A stretch of 64,000 nucleotides of DNA, taken from the NCBI RefSeq assembly GCF_038024875.1, contig NZ_CP136136.1, positions 1,798,001-1,862,000 of the forward strand, given 5' to 3'. This stretch comes from Gordonia rubripertincta. GTDB taxonomy: Bacteria > Actinomycetota > Actinomycetes > Mycobacteriales > Mycobacteriaceae. Under the pieces are notes generated by a model that saw only the letters and a program-made list of their open reading frames with translations, had not been told where the DNA came from and did not search any database. This document shows, in pieces, positions 34,725 through 44,734 of the stretch. How positions within the stretch are numbered: position 1 is the stretch's first letter; the number at the start of each line of letters is the position of its first letter. A program made the translations under genes and the position numbers.

Positions 34725-35561
34725 ATGCAGCCGTGGACGTGTGTTTTCTGCGCCAACGAGTTCGCGCCCGACGCGGACCTCCCCGAGGTCTGCCCGATCT
34801 GTGACGACGACCGGCAATGGATCCCGACGAGCGGGCAGCAGTGGACCCGGCTTGACGAGACCGCCGAGAACGCTCTCGATGCTGCCGAAGAGGAGCCGGG
34901 TCTCATCCGGCTGTCGCTGCGACCGTCGGTCGGCATCGGGCAACGAGGATTCCTGGTGGCCACCCTGAACGGCAACATCCTCTGGGAGCCGCCGGGGTTC
35001 ATCGGTCCGTCCCTCATCGGCTGGCTGGAAGAGCACGGCGGTGTCGAGGCCATCGCCGCCAGCCACCCGCACCTCTACGGCGCCAGTGTCTCGCTCAGTC
35101 ACCGGTTCGGCGGGGTCCCGGTTTTCTACAACGATCTCGATCGTCGATGGCTGACCCGGCCGGACCCCGTGGTCGAGTTCTGGTCCGGCGAAGCCGAGGT
35201 TCTCGGCGGAGTGCGACTCATCCAGTGCGGCGGCCACTTTCCCGGCAGCGCGGTGCTGCACCTACCGGACGCCGCCGATGGCCGGGGAGCGCTGCTGACC
35301 GGCGACACCATCAAAGGAGTCATGCAACCGGGAATGGTGACGTTCATGCGCAGCTATCCGAACATGATCCCGTTGTCGCCCAGGCTCGTTCACCAGATCG
35401 TCGACCGGGTCACGGCCCTGCCGTTCGACCGGCTGTACGACGCGTTCGGCGTCGTCGTGAGCAAGGACGCACGCGAGGTCGTCGAGACATCAGCCCGGCG
35501 CTACATCGGCTGGGCCACCGACGAGATCATCGATCCCGACGATCCGTACGCCGCTCGGTGA
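34725..35561 (+). CDS. metallo-beta-lactamase-fold protein with N-terminal rubredoxin-like zinc ribbon
   Basis: This soluble protein of 278 residues starts with a zinc ribbon (CVFCANEF, then CPICDDD). The rest is a metallo-beta-lactamase fold, but the classic HxHxDH is replaced by SHPHLYG. Other likely ligands are GGHFPGSAV and the Asp in LLTGDTIKG. The ending VVSKDAREVVETSARRYIGW is typical of this hydrolase-annotated actinobacterial group. Catalytic activity is uncertain because one metal site looks incomplete. The rubredoxin-like ribbon suggests electron transfer or a structural role. Confidence 0.8.
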   Translation: MQPWTCVFCANEFAPDADLPEVCPICDDDRQWIPTSGQQWTRLDETAENALDAAEEEPGLIRLSLRPSVGIGQRGFLVATLNGNILWEPPGFIGPSLIGWLEEHGGVEAIAASHPHLYGASVSLSHRFGGVPVFYNDLDRRWLTRPDPVVEFWSGEAEVLGGVRLIQCGGHFPGSAVLHLPDAADGRGALLTGDTIKGVMQPGMVTFMRSYPNMIPLSPRLVHQIVDRVTALPFDRLYDAFGVVVSKDAREVVETSARRYIGWATDEIIDPDDPYAAR

Positions 35562-35565
35562 CGGT

Positions 35566-36585
<1,020 letters not shown>

Positions 36586-36636
36586 GTGAACACCGTAGGC
36601 GGCGGACCTGGGAGTACGCCAAACGGCAGGCTGAGG

Positions 36637-37641
36637 TCAGCCGGTGACGCGTTCGGTGGCGGCGTACTTCTGTTCGACGGCGTCCTTGGCGGGCTGCCAC
36701 CAGTCGGTGTTGTCGCGGTACCAGTCGATGGTGGCGGCCAGGCCGGCGCGGAAGTCGACGTAGTTGGGGGTCCAGCCGAGTTCGGTGCGTAGGCGGGTGG
36801 AGTCGATGGCGTAGCGGCGGTCGTGGCCAGGGCGGTCGGTGACGAAGTCGAACGCATCGGCCGGCCGGCCGAGGAGTTCGAGGATGGTTTCGACGACGGT
36901 GCGGTTGTCGACCTCGCCGTCGGCGCCGATCAGATAGGTTTCGCCGATCCGACCTTTGTCGATGATGGTCCACACGGCGTCGTTGTGGTCGTCGACGTGG
37001 ATCCAGTCGCGCACGTTGCGGCCGTCGCCGTAGAGCTTGGGACGTACCCCGGAGAGCACGTTGGTGATCTGGCGGGGGATGAATTTCTCGATGTGTTGGT
37101 ACGGGCCGTAGTTGTTGGAGCAGTTGGAGATGGTCGCGGCGACGCCGAAGGAGCGTACCCAGGCGCGCACGAGCAGGTCGGAGCCGGCTTTGGTCGAGGA
37201 GTAGGGGCTCGACGGGTTGTAGGCGGTGGCTTCGGTGAAGCGGGCGGGGTCGTCGAGGTCGAGGTCGCCGTAGACCTCGTCGGTGCTGATGTGGTGGTAG
37301 CGCACCTGGTGGGCGCGCACGGCTTCGAGCAGGGTGTAGGTGCCCACGAGGTTGGTGTGTACGAAGGCCGACGGGTCGGCCAGGGAGTTGTCGTTGTGGG
37401 ATTCGGCGGCGAAATGCACCACCAGATCGGCCTCGCCCACCAGCCTGTGGACCAGGGCGGCGTCGGCGATGTCGCCTTCGATGAGTTCGACGCGGTCGGC
37501 GACCGGGGCCAGGGTCTCGGGGTTGGCGGCGTAGGTGAGTTTGTCCAGTACCCGGATCGTCACGTCGGGGCGGGTGGCCAGGGTGCGCAGCACGAAGTTG
37601 GCGCCGATGAAACCGGCACCACCGGTCACGAGAACACGCAC
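36637..37641 (-). CDS. rmlB: dTDP-glucose 4,6-dehydratase
   Basis: This enzyme performs the second step of dTDP-rhamnose synthesis. It has 334 residues from GTG 37641, which follows GGAAGGAA. The NAD site is GGAGFIGANF; the catalytic triplet Thr120-Asp121-Glu122 (STDEVYG) and Tyr147/Lys151 (PYSSTKAG) are intact. Rhamnose is required for the arabinogalactan linker in mycolata. It is divergent from rmlA across 97 bases, so the pathway is controlled from one short intergenic region. Confidence 0.95.
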   Translation of the reverse strand: MRVLVTGGAGFIGANFVLRTLATRPDVTIRVLDKLTYAANPETLAPVADRVELIEGDIADAALVHRLVGEADLVVHFAAESHNDNSLADPSAFVHTNLVGTYTLLEAVRAHQVRYHHISTDEVYGDLDLDDPARFTEATAYNPSSPYSSTKAGSDLLVRAWVRSFGVAATISNCSNNYGPYQHIEKFIPRQITNVLSGVRPKLYGDGRNVRDWIHVDDHNDAVWTIIDKGRIGETYLIGADGEVDNRTVVETILELLGRPADAFDFVTDRPGHDRRYAIDSTRLRTELGWTPNYVDFRAGLAATIDWYRDNTDWWQPAKDAVEQKYAATERVTG

Positions 37642-37738
37642 GTCGTTCCTTCCGCCTGAGGTCTTGGTGGACGTCACTCTACCGAGGCGCCGGGTATGTA
37701 CTCGGTGAGCCGGATCGTCGGGCACTAGGCTGAGGCGC

Positions 37739-38614
37739 ATGCGAGGGATCATTCTGGCCGGTGGCACGGGCACGCGCCTGCATCCGATCACGCAAGGTGT
37801 CAGCAAGCAGCTCGTCCCGGTCTACGACAAGCCGATGATCTACTACCCGCTCTCCACGCTGATGCTCGCCGGCATCCGCGACATCCTCATCATCACCACC
37901 CCGCACGACGCCCCGGCCTTCCAAGGACTGCTCGGCAACGGTGATCAGTTCGGGATCAACCTCACCTACAAGACCCAACCCTCGCCCGACGGCCTCGCGC
38001 AGGCGTTCACGCTCGGCGCCGACCACGTCGGCGACGATTCGGTGGCACTCGTGCTGGGCGACAACATCTTCTACGGCCCCGGCCTCGGTAGTCAGTTGCA
38101 GGGATTCGAGAACGTCGACGGCGGTGCGGTCTTCGCCTACTGGGTGTCGAACCCGGAGGCCTACGGTGTCGTCGACTTCGACGCGAACGGCACCGCGATC
38201 TCGCTGGAAGAGAAGCCGACACAACCGAAGTCGAACTTCGCGGTTCCCGGCCTGTACTTCTACGACAACGAGGTGGTCGAGATCGCCCGCGGCCTGAAGC
38301 CCAGTGCCCGCGGAGAGTACGAGATCACCGACATCAACGCCCACTACCTCGAACGCGGCAAACTGTCGGTGACGGTCCTGCCGCGCGGCACCGCCTGGCT
38401 CGACACCGGCACCTTCGACAGCCTTCTCGACGCCGGCAACTTCGTGCGCACCGTCGAACAACGTCAAGGTCTCAAGATCGCTGTGCCGGAAGAGATCGCG
38501 TGGCGTCGCGGATTCCTCGACGACGACGGACTCCGGTCCCGCGCGGAGAAGCTGTGCAAGTCCGGCTACGGTGACTACCTGCTCGAACTCCTCCGGCGAG
38601 GCAAGGGGTTTTGA
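37739..38614 (+). CDS. rmlA: glucose-1-phosphate thymidylyltransferase
   Basis: This 291-residue enzyme joins glucose-1-phosphate and dTTP in the first step of dTDP-rhamnose synthesis. The nucleotidyltransferase core is intact: GGTGTRLHPITQGVSKQLVPVYDKP at the N-terminus, LGDNIFYG, VEEKP-like ISLEEKP and the AWLDTGTF segment. It starts at ATG 37739 and is followed 28 bases later by rmlC. The pair is divergent from rmlB. Confidence 0.96.
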   Translation: MRGIILAGGTGTRLHPITQGVSKQLVPVYDKPMIYYPLSTLMLAGIRDILIITTPHDAPAFQGLLGNGDQFGINLTYKTQPSPDGLAQAFTLGADHVGDDSVALVLGDNIFYGPGLGSQLQGFENVDGGAVFAYWVSNPEAYGVVDFDANGTAISLEEKPTQPKSNFAVPGLYFYDNEVVEIARGLKPSARGEYEITDINAHYLERGKLSVTVLPRGTAWLDTGTFDSLLDAGNFVRTVEQRQGLKIAVPEEIAWRRGFLDDDGLRSRAEKLCKSGYGDYLLELLRRGKGF

Positions 38615-38642
38615 GTACACATCCGACGCGAAAGGCTCATCC

Positions 38643-39266
38643 ATGAAGGTGCGACCGCTCACGATCGACGGCGCGTGGGAACTCACACCGGTCCAGCACG
38701 GCGATGCACGCGGCCTGTTCGCCGAGGCGTTCAAAGGTGACCTGCTCGCCGAGGTGATCGGCCACCGCTTCGACCTCGCGCAGGTCAACCTGTCGGTGTC
38801 CGCGGCGGGTGTGCTGCGCGGTGTGCACTTCGCCGATGTGCCTCCGGGACAGGCGAAGTACGTCACCTGTGCGTCGGGCGCCATCCTCGACGTCATCGTC
38901 GACATCCGCGTGGGGTCCCCGACCTTCGGCACCTACGACACCGTCCTGCTCGACGATGTCGACCGCCGTGCTGTTTATCTGTCGGAAGGGCTCGGACATG
39001 CGTTCTGCGCGCTGGCCGACAACTCGACCGTCACCTACCTCTGCTCCACCGGTTACAACCCGTCGGGCGAACACGGCATCAACCCGCTCGACCCCGAGTT
39101 GGGGATCGAATGGCCGACGCACGCCCGCGACGGATCGCCGCTGGAGTACGAACTGTCCGAGAAGGACACCGCCGCACCCGGTCTCACCGAGGCGCGCGAG
39201 GCCGGACTGCTGCCGGACTACGACGACGTGATGGCGTTCCTGCAGGGCCTAGCCGCGGAACAGTAA
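38643..39266 (+). CDS. rmlC: dTDP-4-dehydrorhamnose 3,5-epimerase
   Basis: This cupin-fold epimerase of 207 residues performs the third step of dTDP-rhamnose synthesis. The catalytic base is His62 (LRGVHFADVPPGQAKYV, with Lys72). The acid Tyr lies in VYLSEGLGHAF. It starts at ATG 38643 after AAAGG. No rmlD gene is seen in the window, so the last reduction must be encoded elsewhere. Transcription ends at the hairpin 5 bases downstream. Confidence 0.95.
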   Translation: MKVRPLTIDGAWELTPVQHGDARGLFAEAFKGDLLAEVIGHRFDLAQVNLSVSAAGVLRGVHFADVPPGQAKYVTCASGAILDVIVDIRVGSPTFGTYDTVLLDDVDRRAVYLSEGLGHAFCALADNSTVTYLCSTGYNPSGEHGINPLDPELGIEWPTHARDGSPLEYELSEKDTAAPGLTEAREAGLLPDYDDVMAFLQGLAAEQ

Positions 39267-39270
39267 ATTC

Positions 39271-39317
39271 CAGAATGCGTTCTGAGCGTCGGAAAGCGGC
39301 ACTCAGGACGCACTCTG
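39271..39317. repeat. dispersed hairpin repeat, copy 2 (bidirectional terminator)
   Basis: This imperfect 21-position stem around GAAAG shares its stem ends (CAGAATGCG and CGCACTCTG) and central CGGAAA.CGGCAC with copy 1 at 28192-28240. It lies between the convergent rmlC and DUF2304 genes and overlaps the last codons of DUF2304, so the hairpin DNA also encodes that protein's C-terminus. Confidence 0.72.
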
Positions 39318-39656
39318 CGGAGGCTCCGGCTTCTCCGCGTTCTGCAACGCGATCGCGCGGGCGAGGCGGGCGTATTTCACCTCGAGGTCGCGGAACCGTA
39401 GGTACGTCGACACCGTGGTGAACGCGAACGCGATGACCAGGAGGAACAGCACGAGGTCGAGGCCGCGCTGGATGCCGATCTTGTTGGCCACCCAGGTGAC
39501 GTCGTCCTGGCGCAGCATCGCGTAGAGACCGAAGCCCACGAACGCGACGAACAGGATCTTCACCCCCGCCGACGACCGTGCGGTGCCGCGGTTGACGACG
39601 AAGAAGCCGACGAGCGCGAGCAGTCCGATGATCGCGAGGACCTGGAACCAGATCAT
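39303..39656 (-). CDS. DUF2304 membrane protein
   Basis: This 117-residue protein has three membrane helices (WFQVLAIIGLLALVGFFV, VKILFVAFVGFGLYAML and LVLFLLVIAFAFTTVSTYL) and a cytoplasmic coiled-coil tail (RFRDLEVKYARLARAIALQ). DUF2304 proteins are paired with a GT2 glycosyltransferase in envelope loci, as here: it starts seven bases after the GT2 stop. The pair is probably a membrane complex for a lipid-linked sugar, which is inferred from context. Confidence 0.88.
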   Translation of the reverse strand: MIWFQVLAIIGLLALVGFFVVNRGTARSSAGVKILFVAFVGFGLYAMLRQDDVTWVANKIGIQRGLDLVLFLLVIAFAFTTVSTYLRFRDLEVKYARLARAIALQNAEKPEPPQSAS

Positions 39657-39663
39657 GCGTTGC

Positions 39664-40365
39664 TCACTTCCTCATCCGGGTGTGGAACAGGCCGTCGGCG
39701 ACGATGTTGACCCCGTTGATCAGCGACTGTCCCTTCGCGCGTGAGTATTCGGTGTAGAGGATCGTGACCGGTTGCTCGGCGACCCGCCATTTGTGGTGGT
39801 CGATGAGCGCGATGAACTCCGATGCGTGACTCATCCCGCTCATGAGGAGGTCGAGGTCGTCGGCGACCTTCTTGTTGAAGACGCGAAGTCCGTTGTGCGC
39901 GTCGGACAGACCGAGCCGGCGCGTGCGCGGGCTCAGGAAGACGATGGTGCGCAGGGCCATCCGCCGCAACAGCGGGACGGACTCGCTGCGGCCCTCGGCG
40001 AACCGGGTGCCGACGATGATGTCGACCGGTTCGGTCCGCAGACGTGCGACCATCGCCGACACGTCGTCGACCTGATGCTGGCCGTCGGCGTCGAAGGTGA
40101 CGAAGAATCGGGCGCCGGGCTGCTTGCGCGCATATTCGACGCCGGTCTGGATGGCGGCGCCCTGTCCGAGGTTCACCGGATGCCGCACCAAATGGACACC
40201 GGCGGCCTTGATCTCCTCGGCCGAGTTGTCCGACGAGCCGTCGTCGACGCAGACGATGTTGGGGAAGGTCTCGCGTGCCTTGGCCGCGACCTCCCGGATC
40301 ACCTGCCCTTCGTTGAAGACGGGTACCACCAGCCACACGTCGGCGTTGGTGATGGGTTCGGCCAT
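39664..40365 (-). CDS. family 2 glycosyltransferase (dolichol-phosphate-sugar synthase-like)
   Basis: This enzyme of 233 residues has a GT-A fold: VWLVVPVFNEGQVI, VCVDDGSSDNSAEEI and the FDADGQHQVDD DXD motif. NLGQGAAIQTG and GTRFAEGRSE complete the polyprenyl-phosphate-sugar synthase pattern. No membrane helix is present in the protein itself; DUF2304, next in the operon, is its likely membrane anchor. The ATG at 40365 is the family start. The donor and acceptor are unknown. Confidence 0.9.
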   Translation of the reverse strand: MAEPITNADVWLVVPVFNEGQVIREVAAKARETFPNIVCVDDGSSDNSAEEIKAAGVHLVRHPVNLGQGAAIQTGVEYARKQPGARFFVTFDADGQHQVDDVSAMVARLRTEPVDIIVGTRFAEGRSESVPLLRRMALRTIVFLSPRTRRLGLSDAHNGLRVFNKKVADDLDLLMSGMSHASEFIALIDHHKWRVAEQPVTILYTEYSRAKGQSLINGVNIVADGLFHTRMRK

Positions 40366-40431
40366 GGTGAACAACCCTATCCCGGCCGGTCGCGGCGCCC
40401 GTCGCCCGGCACGCCCGGCTAGTCTTGTCGG

Positions 40432-41277
40432 GTGCCGATCGACGTGATGATGCCCTTCTACGGCGACGTCGAGCAGTTCCGCGAGGCGGTGACCAGCGTC
40501 CTCGACCAGAGCGACCCGGATCTGCGGCTCGTGGTGGTCGACGACTGCTACCCCGACCCGACGCCCCGCGAATGGCTCAACTCGCTGAACGATGCGCGCG
40601 TCCGCTACGTGCGCAACAAGACCAACCTCGGCGTCAACGGCAATTTCCGACGATGCGTCGACCTCGTGACCGCGGATTGGTTCGTCGTCATGGGTTGCGA
40701 CGACGTGATGCACGCCGACTATCTCGCGACGGTCCGCACGCTGGCCGGACACCACCCGAATGCCTCGGTCATCGCGCCCGGCGTCGATGTCATCGACGAG
40801 AACGGCCGCACGGTTCGTCCGCTCGGGGATCGCATGAAGAACGTGCTGGCCCCCTCCCGCGCGACCGTGCTGACCGGCGAACGCCTCGCGACCAGCCTTT
40901 ACCACGGCAACTGGACGTACTTCCCGTCGTTGCTGTGGCGGACCGCCGCGGTGCGTGAGGTGGGTTTCCGACCGGGGCTGGAGATCGTCCTCGACCTCGC
41001 GCTGCTCGTCGATCTCGCTGCCGCAGACGGTTCACTCGTCTACGACCCCGAGGTCGTCTTCTCCTACCGCCGCCACAGCGCATCGGTGAGTTCGGTGCAG
41101 GCCGTCGACGGACGGCGCTTCGACGAGGAGAACCGCTTCTTCGCGGGGGAGGCGCAGCGGTGCGCCGAACGCGACTGGCCGAAGGCGGCGCGGGCTGCCC
41201 GGCTTCACGCGACGTCGAGGTTGAATCACCTGCAGGCGCGGGTGGGTGCGGGGGTCGGCAAGCTCACCCGCGGGTAG
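40432..41277 (+). CDS. family 2 glycosyltransferase
   Basis: This soluble GT-A enzyme of 281 residues starts with GTG at 40432. It has IDVMMPFYGDVEQFREAVTSVLDQS, VVVDDCYPDPT and the metal site MGCDDVMH. After the catalytic domain, a segment with FSYRRHSASVSS and a helical tail is typical of rhamnosyl- or galactosyltransferase-like members in polysaccharide loci. It diverges from the DUF2304 pair. A role in envelope polysaccharide is likely from neighbours, but the sugar is not fixed. Confidence 0.87.
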   Translation: MPIDVMMPFYGDVEQFREAVTSVLDQSDPDLRLVVVDDCYPDPTPREWLNSLNDARVRYVRNKTNLGVNGNFRRCVDLVTADWFVVMGCDDVMHADYLATVRTLAGHHPNASVIAPGVDVIDENGRTVRPLGDRMKNVLAPSRATVLTGERLATSLYHGNWTYFPSLLWRTAAVREVGFRPGLEIVLDLALLVDLAAADGSLVYDPEVVFSYRRHSASVSSVQAVDGRRFDEENRFFAGEAQRCAERDWPKAARAARLHATSRLNHLQARVGAGVGKLTRG

Positions 41278-41846
41278 GCTCGCCGGTCGTCGCACCTGAG
41301 TACCCGCGGCCGGCATGTCGGCCGTTGCGGAGGACGAGAAGATCGTTTGCTGAGGGGCGTCCGGAGCTTGCGGAGGACGCGTCTCGAAGGGTCGGCGACG
41401 TATGTCGCCAGGCGGCAGGGGCTGCACTTTCCGGCGAGGCCCTGACTGCCGAACCTCAACTCGAGCTGCAGACGTCGATCGACGTCCGCAGGCCGGGTTG
41501 AAGTCGACCGGTGATCGGGTGGGCGACGCCACCTCACCGGGTCTTCGAGGCTCGTCGCACCCGCGCAGAAGATGAGGCCGATCCCGATACCGTGCGCGCC
41601 GGAGCCGCCAGGAGTGAAGGCTGCACTTCTGGCCGGGTGGGGCAGAAAATCGCGTCCATCTCAGGGGCCGGCAAGGGCGATACGCCCTCCGACAGTGCTC
41701 ACGTGAACGCGTTCGTCGGCGCTCACCCTCCTACGGACCGGGTGCGCGAGAACTCGCGTCCCGCTCAGGGGTGTCCGAGGGCATGATGCCCTCGGATGTC
41801 GCTCTCGGGGACGCGAACTCCGGAACTCACGTCGCGTTCTTTCGGA
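41278..41846. other. 569-base intergenic region with palindromes, no supported gene
   Basis: No convincing gene lies between the glycosyltransferase and the convergent flippase. Features seen are a 26-base near-palindrome with perfect core GACGTCGATCGACGTC (41466-41491) and a 10-bp stem with 3-base loop (TCCGAGGGCA-TGA-TGCCCTCGGA, 41774-41796) suitable as a terminator for the flippase gene or glycosyltransferase. Short frames here have no ribosome-binding sites. The piece near 41350-41400 resembles interspersed sequence common between actinobacterial genes, but only a weak echo occurs elsewhere in the window (7681-7740). Confidence 0.5.
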
Positions 41847-43142
41847 TCAGGGAGCGGAGGTGGCCGGCCGCCGCAACACCCCGACCAGATGCACGCACAG
41901 CCCGACCAGTGGTCCGACGACGAGGGCGACGCAGGTGCGGATCTCGACGTCGGCCGGGACCAGCAGCATCCCTACGGCGACCACGGTCGCGACCCACCAC
42001 CCGGCCGCGTACCAGCGGTGCGCGCCGGCGGCGACCGCGGCGGCGCCGGTGACGGTCAGCAGGGCCAGGCACGTGGCACCTGCAGTGAGCAGGGCGACGA
42101 CGTAGCCGTCGAGGTCGAAGTCGGCGCCGAAGATCGATCGCAAGAGCCACGGTCCGACGACCCACGCGGCCGCGATCCCGACCCCGCCGATCACGCCGAC
42201 GATGCCCAGCGGAGCGGCCAGCGCGGCGATCCGACGATCCCGACGGTCGACGAACCGTGAGATCAGCACGCCCTGGAAGCTGTTGAGCGGCACCAGCAGC
42301 GGTGCGCGGGTGAGCGTCACCGCCAGGATCAGTGCGCCGATGACCCGCGCCTCGTCGGCGTCGGGGGTGCCGCGGAGGTTGGCGGTCAGGTTGATCAGCA
42401 CCGGGAAGCCCATCACGAGGACGGCGCTCGCCGTGGCGGCGGCCATCGCGGTCAGGGTGTTCGTGGTGAGTCGACGTGGCGCTACGTCCCCGCCGATCCC
42501 GACCGCGTGCCGGGTCGCCGATGACCCGAGCAGCAGCAGGCACCACGACGCGGAACCGATGACGGTGATGATCAGGAAAGCCGTGGTGCCCCAGCCGGCG
42601 GCTACCGCGACGACGGCACCGGCCAGGCGGATCAGCGCATCGACCGACAGCAACACTGCGAACGAGGACCAGCTCAGCATGCCGGACAACGCACCGCACA
42701 GGTGCGCGTACACCGCGAAGCTCGCCACCCCGACCGACAGCAGGGCCACCGACAGCCGGCGATGGTCGGTGAACACTTCACTGCTCCACAGCGGCGAGGT
42801 CGCGGCGACCAGAGCAGCCAGACCGACGCCGATCCCGAGGTTGACGAGCAGTGGTCTTGACCGGACGCCGCCGTCGGCGGCCGCGCGCACGGCACGCGTT
42901 GTCTCCTGCAGCTGACCGTTCTGCGCGCCGGTGACGAGACCGTAGGCCGCCCAGAACACGGCGAAGACGCCGTATCCGATCGCGCCGAGATGTCGTGCGG
43001 CCAACAGGAGCACCAGGTAGCCCGACGCGGCGGCGATGAGCGTCGCGATCGTGACGCGTCCCAGGGACCGCGCGTCGGTGTCGGTTCCCTCGGCCGCGCC
43101 GGAAGGGGTCTCCGGCGTCGGTGCCGGCCTGTCCGTCGTCAC
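41847..43142 (-). CDS. polysaccharide flippase (MOP/Wzx-like membrane protein)
   Basis: This integral membrane protein of 431 residues has about 12 helices after a short disordered N-terminus. The first helix region (GRVTIATLIAAASGYLVLLLAARHLGAIGYGVFAVFWAAYG) has the typical layout of Wzx/MOP flippases (arrival of LG.YG motif after TM1). It likely moves lipid-linked saccharides across the membrane, in line with galE, rml and glycosyltransferase neighbours. It is followed upstream on the same strand by the M1 peptidase gene, seven bases away. Confidence 0.82.
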   Translation of the reverse strand: MTTDRPAPTPETPSGAAEGTDTDARSLGRVTIATLIAAASGYLVLLLAARHLGAIGYGVFAVFWAAYGLVTGAQNGQLQETTRAVRAAADGGVRSRPLLVNLGIGVGLAALVAATSPLWSSEVFTDHRRLSVALLSVGVASFAVYAHLCGALSGMLSWSSFAVLLSVDALIRLAGAVVAVAAGWGTTAFLIITVIGSASWCLLLLGSSATRHAVGIGGDVAPRRLTTNTLTAMAAATASAVLVMGFPVLINLTANLRGTPDADEARVIGALILAVTLTRAPLLVPLNSFQGVLISRFVDRRDRRIAALAAPLGIVGVIGGVGIAAAWVVGPWLLRSIFGADFDLDGYVVALLTAGATCLALLTVTGAAAVAAGAHRWYAAGWWVATVVAVGMLLVPADVEIRTCVALVVGPLVGLCVHLVGVLRRPATSAP

Positions 43143-43149
43143 GGATGCC

Positions 43150-44517
43150 TCAGGACGGGGTGGGGAACGGCGGCAGCTCGGGGGTGAACAACCAGGCGTC
43201 CCACAGGTCCTTGAGTGGCTCCGACGAGTGGTTGGCGGCGAGCGACATGAGGTCCTCGGTGGTCACCGACCCGTAGCGGTGTTTCTCGGTCCACCGGCGT
43301 AGCAGTGCGAAGAAGTCACCGTCACCGATCCGCAGGCGCAGGGCGTGCAGCGTCAGCGCGCCGCGCTTGTAGACCCAGTCGTCGAACATCTTGCGCGGGG
43401 TGGGATCGGCCAGGGGCACTTTCACCGGCTCGGCGTCGAGCTTCTCGTAGTAGTGGCGGGCCCACTCGTCGGCGCTTCGGCCACCGGACCGCTGGCTCCA
43501 CAGCCACTCGGCGTAGCAGGCGAATCCCTCGTGCAGCCAGATGTCGCGCCAGCGTGAGGCGGTCACCGAGTTGCCGAACCACTGATGGGCCAGTTCGTGG
43601 GCGATGAGGCGGTCGGCGTCGCGGCTGCCGTCGCAGTGATTGGCGCCGAAGGTCGAGAAACTCTGTGCCTCGATGGGGATTTCGAGTTCGTCGTCGGTGA
43701 CGACGACGGTGTACTGCGGGAACGGATAAGGCCCGAACATCTCGATGAACGCTGAGATCATGTCCATCTGCGGGCCGAAATCGATCCCGAAGTTCTCCTC
43801 GAGACGGGACGGGATCAAACCGGTCACCGGAAAGGGCTTGCTGGCCAACGAGATCTGCTTGTACTGGCCGATCTGGATCGACGCGAGATAGGTGGGCATC
43901 GGCTCCACCTGCTGGTACACCCAGGTGGTCTGCGCGGCGCGGACCCTCTTGGACTCCAACACACCGTTGGCGAGCGCGTGGTACGGGCTGTCTGTGGTGA
44001 TCGAGATCCGGTATGGCGCTTTGGCGCTCGGATGGTCGTCGCACGGGAACCACGACGCCGCGCCGTTGGGCTGGTTGGCGCACAGCGAGCCGTCGGTCAG
44101 TTCCTCCCAGCCCACCTCGCCCCACGGGCCGCGGATCGGACGGGGGCTGCCGTGGTAGCGGACGGTGATCGTCATCGCCCCGCCGGGTGGCACCGGGGTG
44201 TCGGGGGTGACGGTGAGTTTGTTGCGGCGATGGCTGTAGCGGGCGCGCTTGGCGTTGACCGAGACCCGCTGCACGGACATCGAGCCCGCGAGATCGAGGG
44301 TGAAACGCTTGAGTTCCCGCAAGGACGTCGCGGTCAGGATCGCGGTGCCCTCGAGCCGATTGCTCGCGACCTTGTACTCGAGTTCGAGGTCGTAACGGGA
44401 GATCCGGAAGCCGAGGTTCCCGTTGTCCGGCAGATACGGATCGAGGACGTCCGACGGTGCGCCCAGGACGGGCTGCCCGGTGTTCCCTCGCGACCCCAGG
44501 CCAGACTTTCCCGGCAC
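43150..44517 (-). CDS. M1-family metallopeptidase
   Basis: This aminopeptidase-like enzyme has 455 residues. The zinc site HELAHQWFG and the downstream Glu in LHEGFACYAEWLW (18 residues after the second His) are intact. In place of the GAMEN exopeptidase motif it has PIEAQSFSTFG, as in a group of compact actinobacterial M1 proteins, so N-terminal specificity is uncertain. No signal peptide is seen. It starts with GTG at 44517. It diverges from DoxX and precedes the flippase in a possible operon. Confidence 0.9.
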   Translation of the reverse strand: MPGKSGLGSRGNTGQPVLGAPSDVLDPYLPDNGNLGFRISRYDLELEYKVASNRLEGTAILTATSLRELKRFTLDLAGSMSVQRVSVNAKRARYSHRRNKLTVTPDTPVPPGGAMTITVRYHGSPRPIRGPWGEVGWEELTDGSLCANQPNGAASWFPCDDHPSAKAPYRISITTDSPYHALANGVLESKRVRAAQTTWVYQQVEPMPTYLASIQIGQYKQISLASKPFPVTGLIPSRLEENFGIDFGPQMDMISAFIEMFGPYPFPQYTVVVTDDELEIPIEAQSFSTFGANHCDGSRDADRLIAHELAHQWFGNSVTASRWRDIWLHEGFACYAEWLWSQRSGGRSADEWARHYYEKLDAEPVKVPLADPTPRKMFDDWVYKRGALTLHALRLRIGDGDFFALLRRWTEKHRYGSVTTEDLMSLAANHSSEPLKDLWDAWLFTPELPPFPTPS

Positions 44518-44734
44518 TCTCGACTCCTACTCCGTTCTGCCGTATGGCATGTTCGCCGGCGGTCGGGTGCCGTGGCCGCGGGGCGCCGGTACGGTGCCTT
44601 TGGGTCACGACGCGGTTGCGTTTGATGACTCGATTTCGGCGTAACACCCGCGACGAGGTGATGTCTTCGCGGACACTGTGAGAGTACCTGGCGGCGGGGA
44701 TCCGGGCCCGCCCGACGATGCGAGGAGCAGGGTT

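Noticed and set aside
41511..41786. 91-codon frame in the long intergenic gap
   Set aside because: No ribosome-binding site, no domain, and it overlaps a hairpin; treated as non-coding.
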